Of a DNA stretch of 29,157 bases, positions 16,376-24,211 are shown in pieces; position 1 is the stretch's first letter; the number at the start of each line of letters is the position of its first letter. The stretch lies in the NCBI GenBank assembly GCA_014377915.1, contig JACMOT010000484.1, positions 1 through 29,157 on the forward strand, given 5' to 3'. The translations under genes were made by a program, and so were the position numbers. Under the pieces are notes generated by a model, which did no database searches, was not told where the DNA came from, and saw nothing but the letters and a program-made list of their open reading frames with translations. Source of the stretch: Tardiphaga sp. GTDB taxonomy: Bacteria; Pseudomonadota; Alphaproteobacteria; Rhizobiales; Xanthobacteraceae.

Positions 16376-16795
16376 TCAACCGAGCCAGATCTTGCGGCGG
16401 AGTTCACTGATGAAGCGCTGCACTTCGGCGGCGTCATGGGCGAGCGGCGGCATCACGCCCCATACCGGGCGCGGCCAGGCGGCGTCAGTCTTGCGACGCG
16501 CGACGACATGAACATGCAACTGCGGCACCGCATTGCCCAGCGCGGCGACATTGAGCTTGTCGCATTTGGTGACTTCCTTGAGGGCGCGGCTGACCCGGGT
16601 GATCTCGGTCATCAACTGGCCCTGCTCGACTTCGTCGAGATCAATGATCTCCACCACCTTGTCGCGACGCGGCACCAGCACCAGCCAGGGATAATGCGCA
16701 TCCTTGATCACCAGCACGCGGCTGAGCGGCAGGTCGCCGATATCGATGGTGTCTTGTTGCAGCTGCTCGTGCAGCGACCAGGCGGGAGACGACAT
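16376..16795 (-). CDS. HIT domain protein
   Basis: This 139-residue histidine-triad nucleotide hydrolase/transferase resembles the Ap4A-hydrolase-like HIT proteins. KCDKLNVAALGN (77-88) and PQLHVHVVARRKTDAAWPRP (91-110) are the diagnostic blocks. The triad reads Q92-L-H94-V-H96: the central His that forms the nucleotidyl intermediate is kept while the first His is Gln. The ATG at 16795 (MSSPAWSLHEQ) is chosen because the upstream Arg-rich extension to 16942 is unlike the family. The substrate is unknown. It is first in HIT-nudC-PfkB-Lrp, all on the same strand with small gaps. Confidence 0.88.
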   Translation of the reverse strand: MSSPAWSLHEQLQQDTIDIGDLPLSRVLVIKDAHYPWLVLVPRRDKVVEIIDLDEVEQGQLMTEITRVSRALKEVTKCDKLNVAALGNAVPQLHVHVVARRKTDAAWPRPVWGVMPPLAHDAAEVQRFISELRRKIWLG

Positions 16796-16916
16796 CTGAA
16801 TTCCATGGCCCGCTCTGCGGCGGGCTTCGATCCGGGCCCGCGGGTGCGGCCGGTCACCTGTCATATCAAGGCCGCACCGCCGACGAAAGCGCGTCTTCGC
16901 CCGGTTCGCAGCGCGC

Positions 16917-16946
16917 TTGCTTTCCGGCCGTTTTGGCCCCAAATAA
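16917..16946 (+). promoter_or_regulatory. Probable ffs promoter
   Basis: TTGCTT (16917-16922) and AAATAA (16941-16946) are 18 bases apart (17 if the -10 is taken as CAAATA). A start 6 bases downstream coincides with the first base of the SRP RNA stem near 16952. Confidence 0.5.
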
Positions 16947-16951
16947 GCCCC

Positions 16952-17055
16952 GGGAGATTGGCGGTGGACGAGCCACTCGCCAATCGGGTCAGGTCCGGAA
17001 GGAAGCAGCCCTAACGAGATCCGGATCGGGTCGCTCGTCAGTCTCCTACTTTTTT
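16952..17055 (+). ncRNA. ffs: Signal recognition particle RNA (4.5S type)
   Basis: The SRP apical domain is present in the segment from GGTCAGGTCCGGAAGG to AAGCAGCCCTAACGA (about 16987-17015), the strongly conserved Ffh-binding loop. The ends pair: GGAGATTGGCG near 16953 with CGTCAGTCTCC near 17035-17045, closing the long hairpin. A run of six T (17050-17055) right after the stem should end transcription, giving a small bacterial-type RNA of roughly 95-100 bases without an Alu domain. It lies just upstream of dnaX, a common order in alphaproteobacteria. Exact ends are estimates. Confidence 0.95.
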
Positions 17056-17187
17056 GTCGGGCGAATTCAGCGCTCTGCTCGACACGAGAAACAGCATTTT
17101 CGGCGGCGACCGGCTTGCCGTCCTGCCGAGGATGCGACCGTTGTTCCGCAATCCGGCCTGACGAGACAACATATTGCGGATTGACCG

Positions 17188-19041
17188 ATGACCGACGCTG
17201 GCCTGCCCGTACCGCCTTCGACCGATAGCGTCGTCCAGAGCGGCCTCGATATGAGCGCGCCGGCCGCCGGCAAGCCCTATCGGGTTCTGGCGCGAAAATA
17301 CCGGCCGTCCAGTTTCGACGATCTGATCGGCCAGGAGGCTGTGGTCCGGACCGTTTCCAACGCCTTCGAGACCGGCCGCATTCCGCAGGCCTGGATCCTC
17401 ACCGGCGTGCGCGGCGTCGGCAAGACCACCACGGCGCGTATTCTGGCCCGTGCCCTCAACTACGAGCTGGCCGACGGCTCCAGCAAGGGCCCCAGCATCC
17501 ACATGCCGACGCTCGGCGTGCACTGCAAGGCGATCATGGAAAGCCGGCACATCGACGTGCTGGAAATGGACGCCGCCTCGCACACCGGCGTCGACGATGT
17601 CCGTCAGATCAATGACAGCGTGCGCTATGCGCCCTCCAGCGCGCGCTACAAGGTCTACATCATCGACGAAGTCCACATGCTCTCCACGGCGGCGTTCAAC
17701 GCCTTCCTGAAGACGCTCGAGGAGCCGCCGGAACACGCCAAATTCGTGTTCGCGACCACCGAAATCCGCAAGGTGCCGGTGACGGTGCTGTCGCGCTGCC
17801 AGCGCTTCGACCTGCGCCGCGTCGACGCCGACGTGCTGATGGCGCATCTGTCGAACATCGCCGGCAAGGAGAACGTCGAGGTCGAGCCCGAAGCGCTCGG
17901 CATCATCGCGCGGGCCGCCGAAGGCTCGGTGCGCGATTCGCTGTCACTGTTCGACCAGGCCATTGCCCATGCCGCCGGCACCGTGCGCGCCGATGCGGTC
18001 CGCCAGATGCTGGGTCTCGCCGACCGCACGAGGGTGATCGACCTGTTCGATTCGCTGGCGCGCGGCGACATTGCCAGCGCCTTCGCCGAATTCCGCGAGC
18101 AGTATGACGTCGGCGCTGACCCGGTCGTGGTGCTCTCGGACCTCGCCGAATTCGTCAATTTCGTCACCCGCGTGAAGATCGTGCCCGCGACCGCCGACAA
18201 TGTCGCGTTCGGCGAAACCGAGCGGCTGCGCGCGCGCGACTACGCCTCGAAGCTGTCGATGCGGGTGCTGTCACGGATGTGGCAGATGCTGCTCAAGGGC
18301 ATCGCCGAAGTACAGGGCGCAACGCGTCCCGCCGCCGCCGCAGAGATGGTGCTGGTGCGGATCGCCTACGTCGCCGACCTGCCGACGCCGGACGAAGCGA
18401 TCAAGATGCTGGAGCAGGGAGGCGGCGGATCCGTGCCGCTGATCGGCTCCAATGGCGGCGACGGACGCGTGGCGCCATCCTCATCGACCGTATCATCGAT
18501 GCACGCCTCGAGCCCGCGCGCGTCGATGCAGCGCGGCGGTGCCGAGATGTCGCCGCGACCACAGATGAGCGCGCCGGTGGCGGCAGCCCAGGCCGCGCCT
18601 GTACTCAAGATTTCGACCTTCCCCGAGTTGGTGGCGCTGGCAGCATCGAAACGCGACCTGATGGTGCGGACCGCGCTTGAAGCCGATGTGCGGCTGATCA
18701 AGATCGAGGATGGTCGGCTCGAGCTGGCGATGGAGCGCACCGCCTCGCGAACGCTGATCAATGATCTGTCGCGAAAACTCGAGCAATGGACGGGCAAGCG
18801 CTGGAGCGTCATCGTCTCCAATGAAGAAGGCCAGCCGACGCTGCGCGCGCAGCTCGACCAGCAGAAGAGCGATCGTCAGCAGGCCGCCGAAGCCGATCCG
18901 CGCGTGCAGGAAGTACTGGCGCGGTTTCCAGGTGCGAAGGTGGTCGAAGTTCGTCGCCTTGCCCCCGAGCTGCCGGAATCGGCTGCTAGTGACGCCGATC
19001 TGACCGAGGATTCAGCCGACGATCTTGACGGCGACGATTAA
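17188..19041 (+). CDS. dnaX: DNA polymerase III subunit gamma/tau
   Basis: DnaX is the clamp-loader ATPase of the replicase. The 617-residue protein has Walker A GVRGVGKT (73-80), Walker B IIDEVHML (158-165), sensor-1 region FATTEIRKVP and the arginine finger in SRCQRF; domain III follows to about residue 370, then a low-complexity Gly/Ser/Pro/Ala linker (about 410-470) and a C-terminal tau-like part with an acidic end (SADDLDGDD). The usual four-Cys zinc module is reduced: only C113 remains in HMPTLGVHCKAI. I see no A-rich slippery site for a gamma-making frameshift. The N-terminal 25 residues are poorly conserved in style, so a later start (for example near 17251) is possible. Confidence 0.95.
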   Translation: MTDAGLPVPPSTDSVVQSGLDMSAPAAGKPYRVLARKYRPSSFDDLIGQEAVVRTVSNAFETGRIPQAWILTGVRGVGKTTTARILARALNYELADGSSKGPSIHMPTLGVHCKAIMESRHIDVLEMDAASHTGVDDVRQINDSVRYAPSSARYKVYIIDEVHMLSTAAFNAFLKTLEEPPEHAKFVFATTEIRKVPVTVLSRCQRFDLRRVDADVLMAHLSNIAGKENVEVEPEALGIIARAAEGSVRDSLSLFDQAIAHAAGTVRADAVRQMLGLADRTRVIDLFDSLARGDIASAFAEFREQYDVGADPVVVLSDLAEFVNFVTRVKIVPATADNVAFGETERLRARDYASKLSMRVLSRMWQMLLKGIAEVQGATRPAAAAEMVLVRIAYVADLPTPDEAIKMLEQGGGGSVPLIGSNGGDGRVAPSSSTVSSMHASSPRASMQRGGAEMSPRPQMSAPVAAAQAAPVLKISTFPELVALAASKRDLMVRTALEADVRLIKIEDGRLELAMERTASRTLINDLSRKLEQWTGKRWSVIVSNEEGQPTLRAQLDQQKSDRQQAAEADPRVQEVLARFPGAKVVEVRRLAPELPESAASDADLTEDSADDLDGDD

Positions 19042-19063
19042 TAATCCACCCAAAGGAAATTTC

Positions 19064-19384
19064 ATGGCTGATTTTCTCGGCATGATGAAGCAGGCGGCAC
19101 AGCTGCAGTCGAAGATGAAGGCCATGCAGGACGAACTCGATCATATCGAGGTCGAAGGCATGTCCGGCGGCGGTCTGGTGACAATCCGAATGACCGCGAA
19201 GACCGAAGTAAAGGCGGTGAAGATCGACCCTTCACTGATCAAGGCCGATGAAATCGAGATTCTCGAGGACCTGCTGGTGACCGCGCTCGGCGACGCCCGC
19301 CGCAAGGCCGAGGCCGCGATGCAGGAGAAGATGCAGGCGCTGACCGGCGGCATGGGCCTGCCGCCGGGGCTGGGCCTTACCTGA
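19064..19384 (+). CDS. ybaB: YbaB/EbfC family nucleoid-associated protein
   Basis: This small DNA-binding protein (106 residues) has the family pattern [18 protein letters not shown] at the start, [15 protein letters not shown] in the middle and the Gly/Pro-rich end [10 protein letters not shown]. Length is usual. The ATG at 19064 is preceded by AAAGGAA; the frame is open to 19025 inside the dnaX end, but the family starts here. dnaX-ybaB-recR is a widely conserved order, and recR starts 1 base after its stop. Confidence 0.95.
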   Translation: MADFLGMMKQAAQLQSKMKAMQDELDHIEVEGMSGGGLVTIRMTAKTEVKAVKIDPSLIKADEIEILEDLLVTALGDARRKAEAAMQEKMQALTGGMGLPPGLGLT

Positions 19385-19385
19385 C

Positions 19386-19991
19386 ATGGCTGCTGGCGTT
19401 GCCGGACCTGAAATAGAGAAACTGATCCAGCTGCTGGCGCGGCTGCCGGGGCTTGGGCCGCGCTCGGCGCGGCGCGCGGCGCTGCATCTGATCAAGAAGC
19501 GCGAGGCACTGATGGCGCCGCTGGCCGGCGCCTTGCAGGTGGCGATCGACAAGATTCAGGTCTGCAAGACCTGCGGCAATATCGACACCCAAAACCCCTG
19601 CACCATCTGCACCGATCCGCGCCGCGATCCCTCGATCATCGTGGTGGTCGCCGACGTCTCCGACCTGTGGGCGCTGGAGCGCGCCAATGCCACCACCGGC
19701 AAGTATCACGTGCTGGGTGCGACGCTGTCGCCGCTGGATGGCGTCGGTCCCGATGATCTCACCATCGACGCGCTGATAGCGCGCGCGCACGACGCCCAGG
19801 TCACTGAAATCATCCTGGCGCTGAATGCGACGGTCGATGGCCAGACGACTGCGCATTACATCACCGACCTGCTGCAGGAGGCCGGCGTCAAGGTCACGCG
19901 GCTGGCGCATGGCGTGCCCGTCGGTGGTGAGCTTGATTATCTGGATGAAGGCACGCTGTCAGCTGCGATGCGGCAACGGACATTATTTTAG
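19386..19991 (+). CDS. recR: Recombination protein RecR
   Basis: RecR acts with RecF and RecO in loading RecA at gaps. The 201-residue protein has an N-terminal helix-hairpin-helix ([19 protein letters not shown], 17-35), a four-Cys zinc finger (C60, C63, C72, C75), a Toprim domain (from about 84: [15 protein letters not shown]) and the Walker-B-like C-terminus with [18 protein letters not shown] sequence (here [17 protein letters not shown]). Length is typical. It ends TTTTAG. Confidence 0.97.
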   Translation: MAAGVAGPEIEKLIQLLARLPGLGPRSARRAALHLIKKREALMAPLAGALQVAIDKIQVCKTCGNIDTQNPCTICTDPRRDPSIIVVVADVSDLWALERANATTGKYHVLGATLSPLDGVGPDDLTIDALIARAHDAQVTEIILALNATVDGQTTAHYITDLLQEAGVKVTRLAHGVPVGGELDYLDEGTLSAAMRQRTLF

Positions 19992-20019
19992 ATTTTAGAC
20001 ACCAATCGGAAGAGAGTTG

Positions 20020-20493
20020 ATGACGCGATCTGGTTTTCCTGAGTTCAGCCCGCTGAAATCGTCAATCCGCGCTTTGGCGGCACTGGCCATCCTGGTCGCG
20101 GGTGTCGCTGATCTGCACGCGCAGGCGCCAAAGCTGATGGCCCCCGTCCCGGCGACGGCATCGGTGGCGCCAAAGGGTATGCGCGTTGGCGATGTGCTGA
20201 GCGGCCAGCTCAACGCGCTGCGCGTGCGCGCGCCGAAGGGCAAGCGCGCCAACACGTTCCAGTTGGTCAGCGAGCCGCGCCGGCTGCCGGCGCCGGCCGG
20301 GCTGTGCAATCTCGAAACCGGGCCTGAAACGTTCGAGATCGTCACCGCCAACGATACCCAGGCCGCCGAACTCCGGAAGCTTGTCGGCAAGCAGGTATCG
20401 CTGAAAGTCAACGAAGTGACCTGCGCCGAACAGGCCGGGCAGATGAGCGAAGCGCTGGTTACCAAGTGGAGCGTGGTGGCAAAGCCGAACTAG
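20020..20493 (+). CDS. Small exported protein of unknown function
   Basis: This 157-residue protein has a signal peptide (basic start, hydrophobic 18-30, likely cleavage after DLHA at 34). The mature part is about 123 residues with two cysteines (GLCNLETG and EVTCAEQ), which could form a disulfide. A pattern of FQLVSEPRRLPAPAGLCNLE and KLVGKQVSLKVNEVTCAE suggests a compact beta-rich periplasmic domain. I do not recognise a named family. The ATG at 20020 follows GGAAGAGAG; a TTG one codon upstream is less likely. It may be the last gene of the dnaX-recR transcript (28 bases after recR). Confidence 0.75.
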   Translation: MTRSGFPEFSPLKSSIRALAALAILVAGVADLHAQAPKLMAPVPATASVAPKGMRVGDVLSGQLNALRVRAPKGKRANTFQLVSEPRRLPAPAGLCNLETGPETFEIVTANDTQAAELRKLVGKQVSLKVNEVTCAEQAGQMSEALVTKWSVVAKPN

Positions 20494-20506
20494 ACGAAGG
20501 CTCGGG

Positions 20507-21874
20507 CTAGATGCGTACCTTGCCCAGCGACTCGAAATGGCCGCGGCGCTGCAGGTACACCAGCAGGAACAGGCTTGGCGCCGCCACCGCGACGCTGATG
20601 CTGAAGAACATCGGCCATCCGGTCGCCTGCGCCACATAGCCCGCGCCCGCCGATAGATAGGTGCGCCCGACGGCGGCCAGCGCCGTCAACAAGGCATATT
20701 GCGTGGCGGTATGCAGCGGGTTCTTGCACAGCGCCGAGAGATACGCGACGAAGATCACGGTGCCGATCGCACCGGTAAAATTCTCCACGCTGATCGCCAG
20801 CGCCAGCGCCCACTGGTTGACGCCGACCAGCGCCAGCCACGCGAAGGCCAGGTTGGACAACGCCTGCAGCACGGCGCCAATCCAGAGGCTCGCCGTCAGC
20901 GAATAGCGTCGCGCGACAAAGCCACCGGCGAAGCCACCGATCAGCGTGGCGGCGAGACCGACGCCCTTGACGATGGCCGCGTAGTCGTTGCGGGTGAAGC
21001 CAAGATCGATCACGAATGGCGCGGTCATGGTGCCGGAAAAAGCGTCGGTGAACTTGAACAGCACCACGAAGGCCAGTGCCGCCCAGGCATCACGGCGCAT
21101 CAGGAATTCGGAGAACGCGCCGACCGCGGCCTGCGTGACGCGCCGGAACGCGCTGTCACCACGGGTCGCCGCTTCGGCCAGCGCGGATTGTTCGGGCTCG
21201 GTGGCGGCCAGCGCCGTGACGGTGCCGATCAACACCATGGCGGCCATTGCGACATAGCCCCACATCCACGCTGTGGAACGCGCCAGCCCGCTGCTTTCGA
21301 AGGCGCTGACCAGGAACAGCACGCCGGCGGTCGAGATCAGCATGCCGATCCGGTACGCCGCGACGTAGGAAGCCATGCCGGCGGCCTGTTCGCTTTCCGG
21401 CAGGCTCTCAACCCGAAACGCATCGACCACGATGTCCTGGGTCGACGACATCGCCGCCACCAGCAGCGCACCCAGCGCCACGAACAGCGGCGAGCGGGCG
21501 GGATCGGTCAGCGCCAGCAGCAGGATGGCTGCTATCAGCAGCAATTGTGCGAATACCAGCCAGCCGCGGCGGCGCCCGAACCGCCGCGTGAACAGCGGGA
21601 CATGCAGCGCATCGACCAGCGGCGCCCACAGGAATTTCAGCGTGTAGGGCGTGCCGACCAGCGCGAACAGACCGATCGTGCCGAGATCGACGCCGGATTC
21701 GCGCATCCACACCAGCAGCGTCGAGCCGGACAGCGCCAGCGGCAGCCCGGAGGAGAAGCCGAGCACCAGCACGATCAGAACCCGCGGCTGCAGGTAGACC
21801 GCCATGCTCTCGCGCCAACTGGCGCGGGGCGTCGGCACAAGCGAGGCTTCGGGCAAATCAGGCGTTATGGTCAT
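20507..21874 (-). CDS. AmpG-family major facilitator transporter
   Basis: This 455-residue MFS protein has about 12 membrane segments. The N-terminal block LVLGFSSGLPLALSGSTLLVW and the loop SSTQDIVVDAFRVESL match AmpG permeases, which import anhydro-muropeptides from the periplasm for cell-wall recycling and, where a chromosomal AmpC exists, feed beta-lactamase induction. The start MTITPDLPEASL is the first ATG. It follows the phosphomannomutase gene on the same strand by 48 bases. The AmpG-family call is firm; muropeptide as substrate is inferred. Confidence 0.85.
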   Translation of the reverse strand: MTITPDLPEASLVPTPRASWRESMAVYLQPRVLIVLVLGFSSGLPLALSGSTLLVWMRESGVDLGTIGLFALVGTPYTLKFLWAPLVDALHVPLFTRRFGRRRGWLVFAQLLLIAAILLLALTDPARSPLFVALGALLVAAMSSTQDIVVDAFRVESLPESEQAAGMASYVAAYRIGMLISTAGVLFLVSAFESSGLARSTAWMWGYVAMAAMVLIGTVTALAATEPEQSALAEAATRGDSAFRRVTQAAVGAFSEFLMRRDAWAALAFVVLFKFTDAFSGTMTAPFVIDLGFTRNDYAAIVKGVGLAATLIGGFAGGFVARRYSLTASLWIGAVLQALSNLAFAWLALVGVNQWALALAISVENFTGAIGTVIFVAYLSALCKNPLHTATQYALLTALAAVGRTYLSAGAGYVAQATGWPMFFSISVAVAAPSLFLLVYLQRRGHFESLGKVRI

Positions 21875-21922
21875 GGCGCTGTGCTAGCAGATTCTTTCGG
21901 TCTGCTCTCCTCTAAGCCGACC

Positions 21923-23422
21923 TCAGATCGTCTGGTTGTAGGCCCCGACCTCGGGATGGGTGCGCAGCACTACGTTCATCGCCTCGAACATATCGTGCAT
22001 CCGCGCCTCGGACACCGGGCTTTCGACGACCACCACCAGTTCCGGCTTGTTCGATGACGCCCGCACCAGGCCCCAGCTTCCATCCGCGCAGGTGACGCGG
22101 ACACCGTTGACCGTCACCAGGTCGCGGATCGCCTGGCCGGCGACCTGGTCGCCGCTTTTCTGCGCGGCTTCGAAATGCGCCACCACCTGGGCGACGACGC
22201 CATATTTGGTCTCGTCGGCGCAATGCGGCGACATGGTCGGCGACGACCAGGTCTTCGGCAGCGAGTCCTTGAGGTTGGCCATGGTCTTGTCGGGCGCGCG
22301 GTCAAGCATGTCGCAGATCGCGATCGCCGACACGAGCCCGTCATCATAGCCACGGCCGATCGGAGCGTTGAAGAAGAAGTGACCGGATTTTTCAAAACCC
22401 GCCAGCGCCTTCGTTTCAAAGGTCTGGCGCTTCATGTAGGAATGGCCGGTCTTCCAGTAGGTGGTTTTTGCACCCTGCGCCTGCAGCACCGGATCGGTGA
22501 CGAACAGCCCGGTCGACTTCACATCGACAACAAAGGTGGCGTCCTTGATGACCGCCGACATGTCCCGCGCCAGCATCACGCCGACCTTGTCGGCGAAGAT
22601 TTCCTCGCCGGTGTTGTCGACCACGCCGCAGCGGTCACCATCGCCGTCGAAGCCGAGGCCGACATCGGCCTTGTGCTCGAGCACCGCGTCGCGGATCGCG
22701 TGCAGCATCTCCATGTCTTCGGGATTCGGATTGTATTTCGGGAAGGTGTGATCGAGCTCGACATCGAGCGGAATCACCTCGCAGCCGATCGCCTCCATCA
22801 CCTGCGGGGCGAACGCGCCAGCAGTGCCATTACCGCAGGCGACAACCACCTTCAGCTTGCGCTTCAGCTTCGGCCGGTTGGTGAGGTCGGCGATGTAGCG
22901 CGCCGGGTAGTTTTCGTGAAACTGGTAGGAGCCGCCGGCCTTGTTCCTGAACTCGGCCCCCAGCACGATTTCCTTCAGCCGGTTCATCTCGTCCGGGCCA
23001 AAGGTCATCGGGCGGTTGATACCCATCTTGACGCCGGTCCAGCCATTGTCGTTGTGTGACGCCGTCACCATCGCCACGCAGGGCACGTCGAGATCGAATT
23101 GCGCGAAATAGGCCATTGGTGTCACCGCCAGGCCGATATCGTGAACCTTGCAGCCGGCGGCCATCAGGCCGGTCATCAGCGCATATTTGATCGAGGCCGA
23201 ATAACCACGGAAGTCGTGGCCGGTGACGATCTCCTGCTTCTGGCCGAGTTCGGCGATCAGTGCACCGAGCCCCATGCCCAGCGCCTGGATGCCCATCAGG
23301 TTGATTTCCTTGCCGAACAGCCAGCGCGCATCGTATTCGCGAAAGCCGGTGGCCTTGACCATCGGCTCGGATTCGTAGGCGTAGGTGTTGGGCACCAGCA
23401 AGGGTTTGGGCTTCGGAAACAT
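21923..23422 (-). CDS. Phosphomannomutase/phosphoglucomutase
   Basis: This 499-residue alpha-D-phosphohexomutase interconverts hexose 6- and 1-phosphates for sugar-nucleotide and envelope polysaccharide synthesis. Seen: the phosphoserine loop TASHNDNGWTG with S122; the magnesium loop FDGDGDR with D259, D261 and D263; a sugar-binding loop in the KTGHSYMK stretch; and a C-terminal phosphate-binding domain (GSWGLVRASSNKPELVVVVE, in parts). The ATG at 23422 (MFPKPKPLLVPNTY) is chosen over the longer frame to 23503, whose extra residues read as non-coding leader. Resembles AlgC/ManB types; sugar preference is not readable. Confidence 0.92.
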   Translation of the reverse strand: MFPKPKPLLVPNTYAYESEPMVKATGFREYDARWLFGKEINLMGIQALGMGLGALIAELGQKQEIVTGHDFRGYSASIKYALMTGLMAAGCKVHDIGLAVTPMAYFAQFDLDVPCVAMVTASHNDNGWTGVKMGINRPMTFGPDEMNRLKEIVLGAEFRNKAGGSYQFHENYPARYIADLTNRPKLKRKLKVVVACGNGTAGAFAPQVMEAIGCEVIPLDVELDHTFPKYNPNPEDMEMLHAIRDAVLEHKADVGLGFDGDGDRCGVVDNTGEEIFADKVGVMLARDMSAVIKDATFVVDVKSTGLFVTDPVLQAQGAKTTYWKTGHSYMKRQTFETKALAGFEKSGHFFFNAPIGRGYDDGLVSAIAICDMLDRAPDKTMANLKDSLPKTWSSPTMSPHCADETKYGVVAQVVAHFEAAQKSGDQVAGQAIRDLVTVNGVRVTCADGSWGLVRASSNKPELVVVVESPVSEARMHDMFEAMNVVLRTHPEVGAYNQTI

Positions 23423-23551
23423 CAGGGCCTCGCTGAATGATCTGGGATTGGGCCCCAGCCATAGCGAACCCAGGGGGCGCTGAAAAGGCGAGCCAGTGTC
23501 CAAAGCACAATCCGGCCTTGATTCCGTCTGAAATGTTAATGTGGCAGCGGA

Positions 23552-24064
23552 TTACTGCTCCAGCACCATGGTGCCGTTGGAATATTCAAAGCGTTTCAGC
23601 TTCGACAGGAACGACAGGCCGAGCAGATTCTCCGACAGCGCCGCATCGGGCAGCACCATGGCATCGACGTCGCGCACGATCAGGCCACCGATCTCGACCA
23701 TTGCCAGCCGAGTCCGCGCGGCCTTGATGGTGCCATTGGCGGTGCTGACGGTGACCTTGTAATCCGCGGGAACCGGGCGCAGCCCGAACCGCGCCGCTGA
23801 TGTCTCGTTCAAGGCGATCACCGAAGCCCCGGTATCGACCATGAAACCGATGCGCTGGCCGTCGATGCGGGCGTCGGTCTGGAAATGACCGCGCGAATCG
23901 CGGGGGATCGAGACGCTGCGGATGGGCGCCGGCGCGACCTCCGGGGCCAAGCCGATGCTGGCGCTGGCCATCGCCGGCGTCGTCGCCGTCATCTTGTCGG
24001 CCATCTGCGCCATCACGGTGCCAAGTCCAATCAGGATGGCCGCAAACAACATGATGGCACGCAT
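23552..24064 (-). CDS. Retropepsin-like (clan AA) aspartic protease, membrane-anchored
   Basis: This 170-residue protein has an N-terminal hydrophobic segment (4-19) as signal or anchor, a Met/Ala/Thr linker and a single retropepsin-like lobe with the catalytic motif VDTGAS (D77 in FMVDTGASVIAL), the hydrophobic-hydrophobic-Gly partner ENLLGLSFLSKLKRFEY and an end NGTMVLEQ. This is the TIGR02281-like family of single-lobe periplasmic proteases, active as dimers; substrates are unknown. It lies 129 bases upstream of the phosphomannomutase gene and 147 bases downstream of hrpB, all on the same strand. Confidence 0.88.
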   Translation of the reverse strand: MRAIMLFAAILIGLGTVMAQMADKMTATTPAMASASIGLAPEVAPAPIRSVSIPRDSRGHFQTDARIDGQRIGFMVDTGASVIALNETSAARFGLRPVPADYKVTVSTANGTIKAARTRLAMVEIGGLIVRDVDAMVLPDAALSENLLGLSFLSKLKRFEYSNGTMVLEQ

Positions 24065-24129
24065 ATAAGCAACTCCGGCTAGGCGCTATCGAGGCTGGAC
24101 AGGACCACGATCACATCACACGGACGCGG

Positions 24130-24150
24130 CGCCGTCAGGCTGCGACGGCG
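24130..24150 (-). terminator. Hairpin between hrpB and the protease gene
   Basis: CGCCGTC (24130-24136) and GACGGCG (24144-24150) form a perfect 7-bp GC-rich stem with a 7-base loop, 62 bases downstream of the hrpB stop. No T-run follows on the minus strand, so it may act with Rho or as a transcript-end stabiliser. Confidence 0.35.
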
Positions 24151-24211
24151 TGGCCAGACCCTATTTTGGCGAAGAGGATGAGCGGCGGGTTAATGGTTGG
24201 CAGCTTCCGGA

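Noticed and set aside
18800..18900. Programmed frameshift in dnaX producing a gamma form
   Set aside because: No A-rich slippery heptamer with a following hairpin was seen in the region between domain III and the tau-like end.
20699..22057. A 452-codon plus-strand frame opposite the AmpG-like gene
   Set aside because: It is antisense to a membrane transporter; the Gln/Arg/His-rich translation is typical of such shadows.
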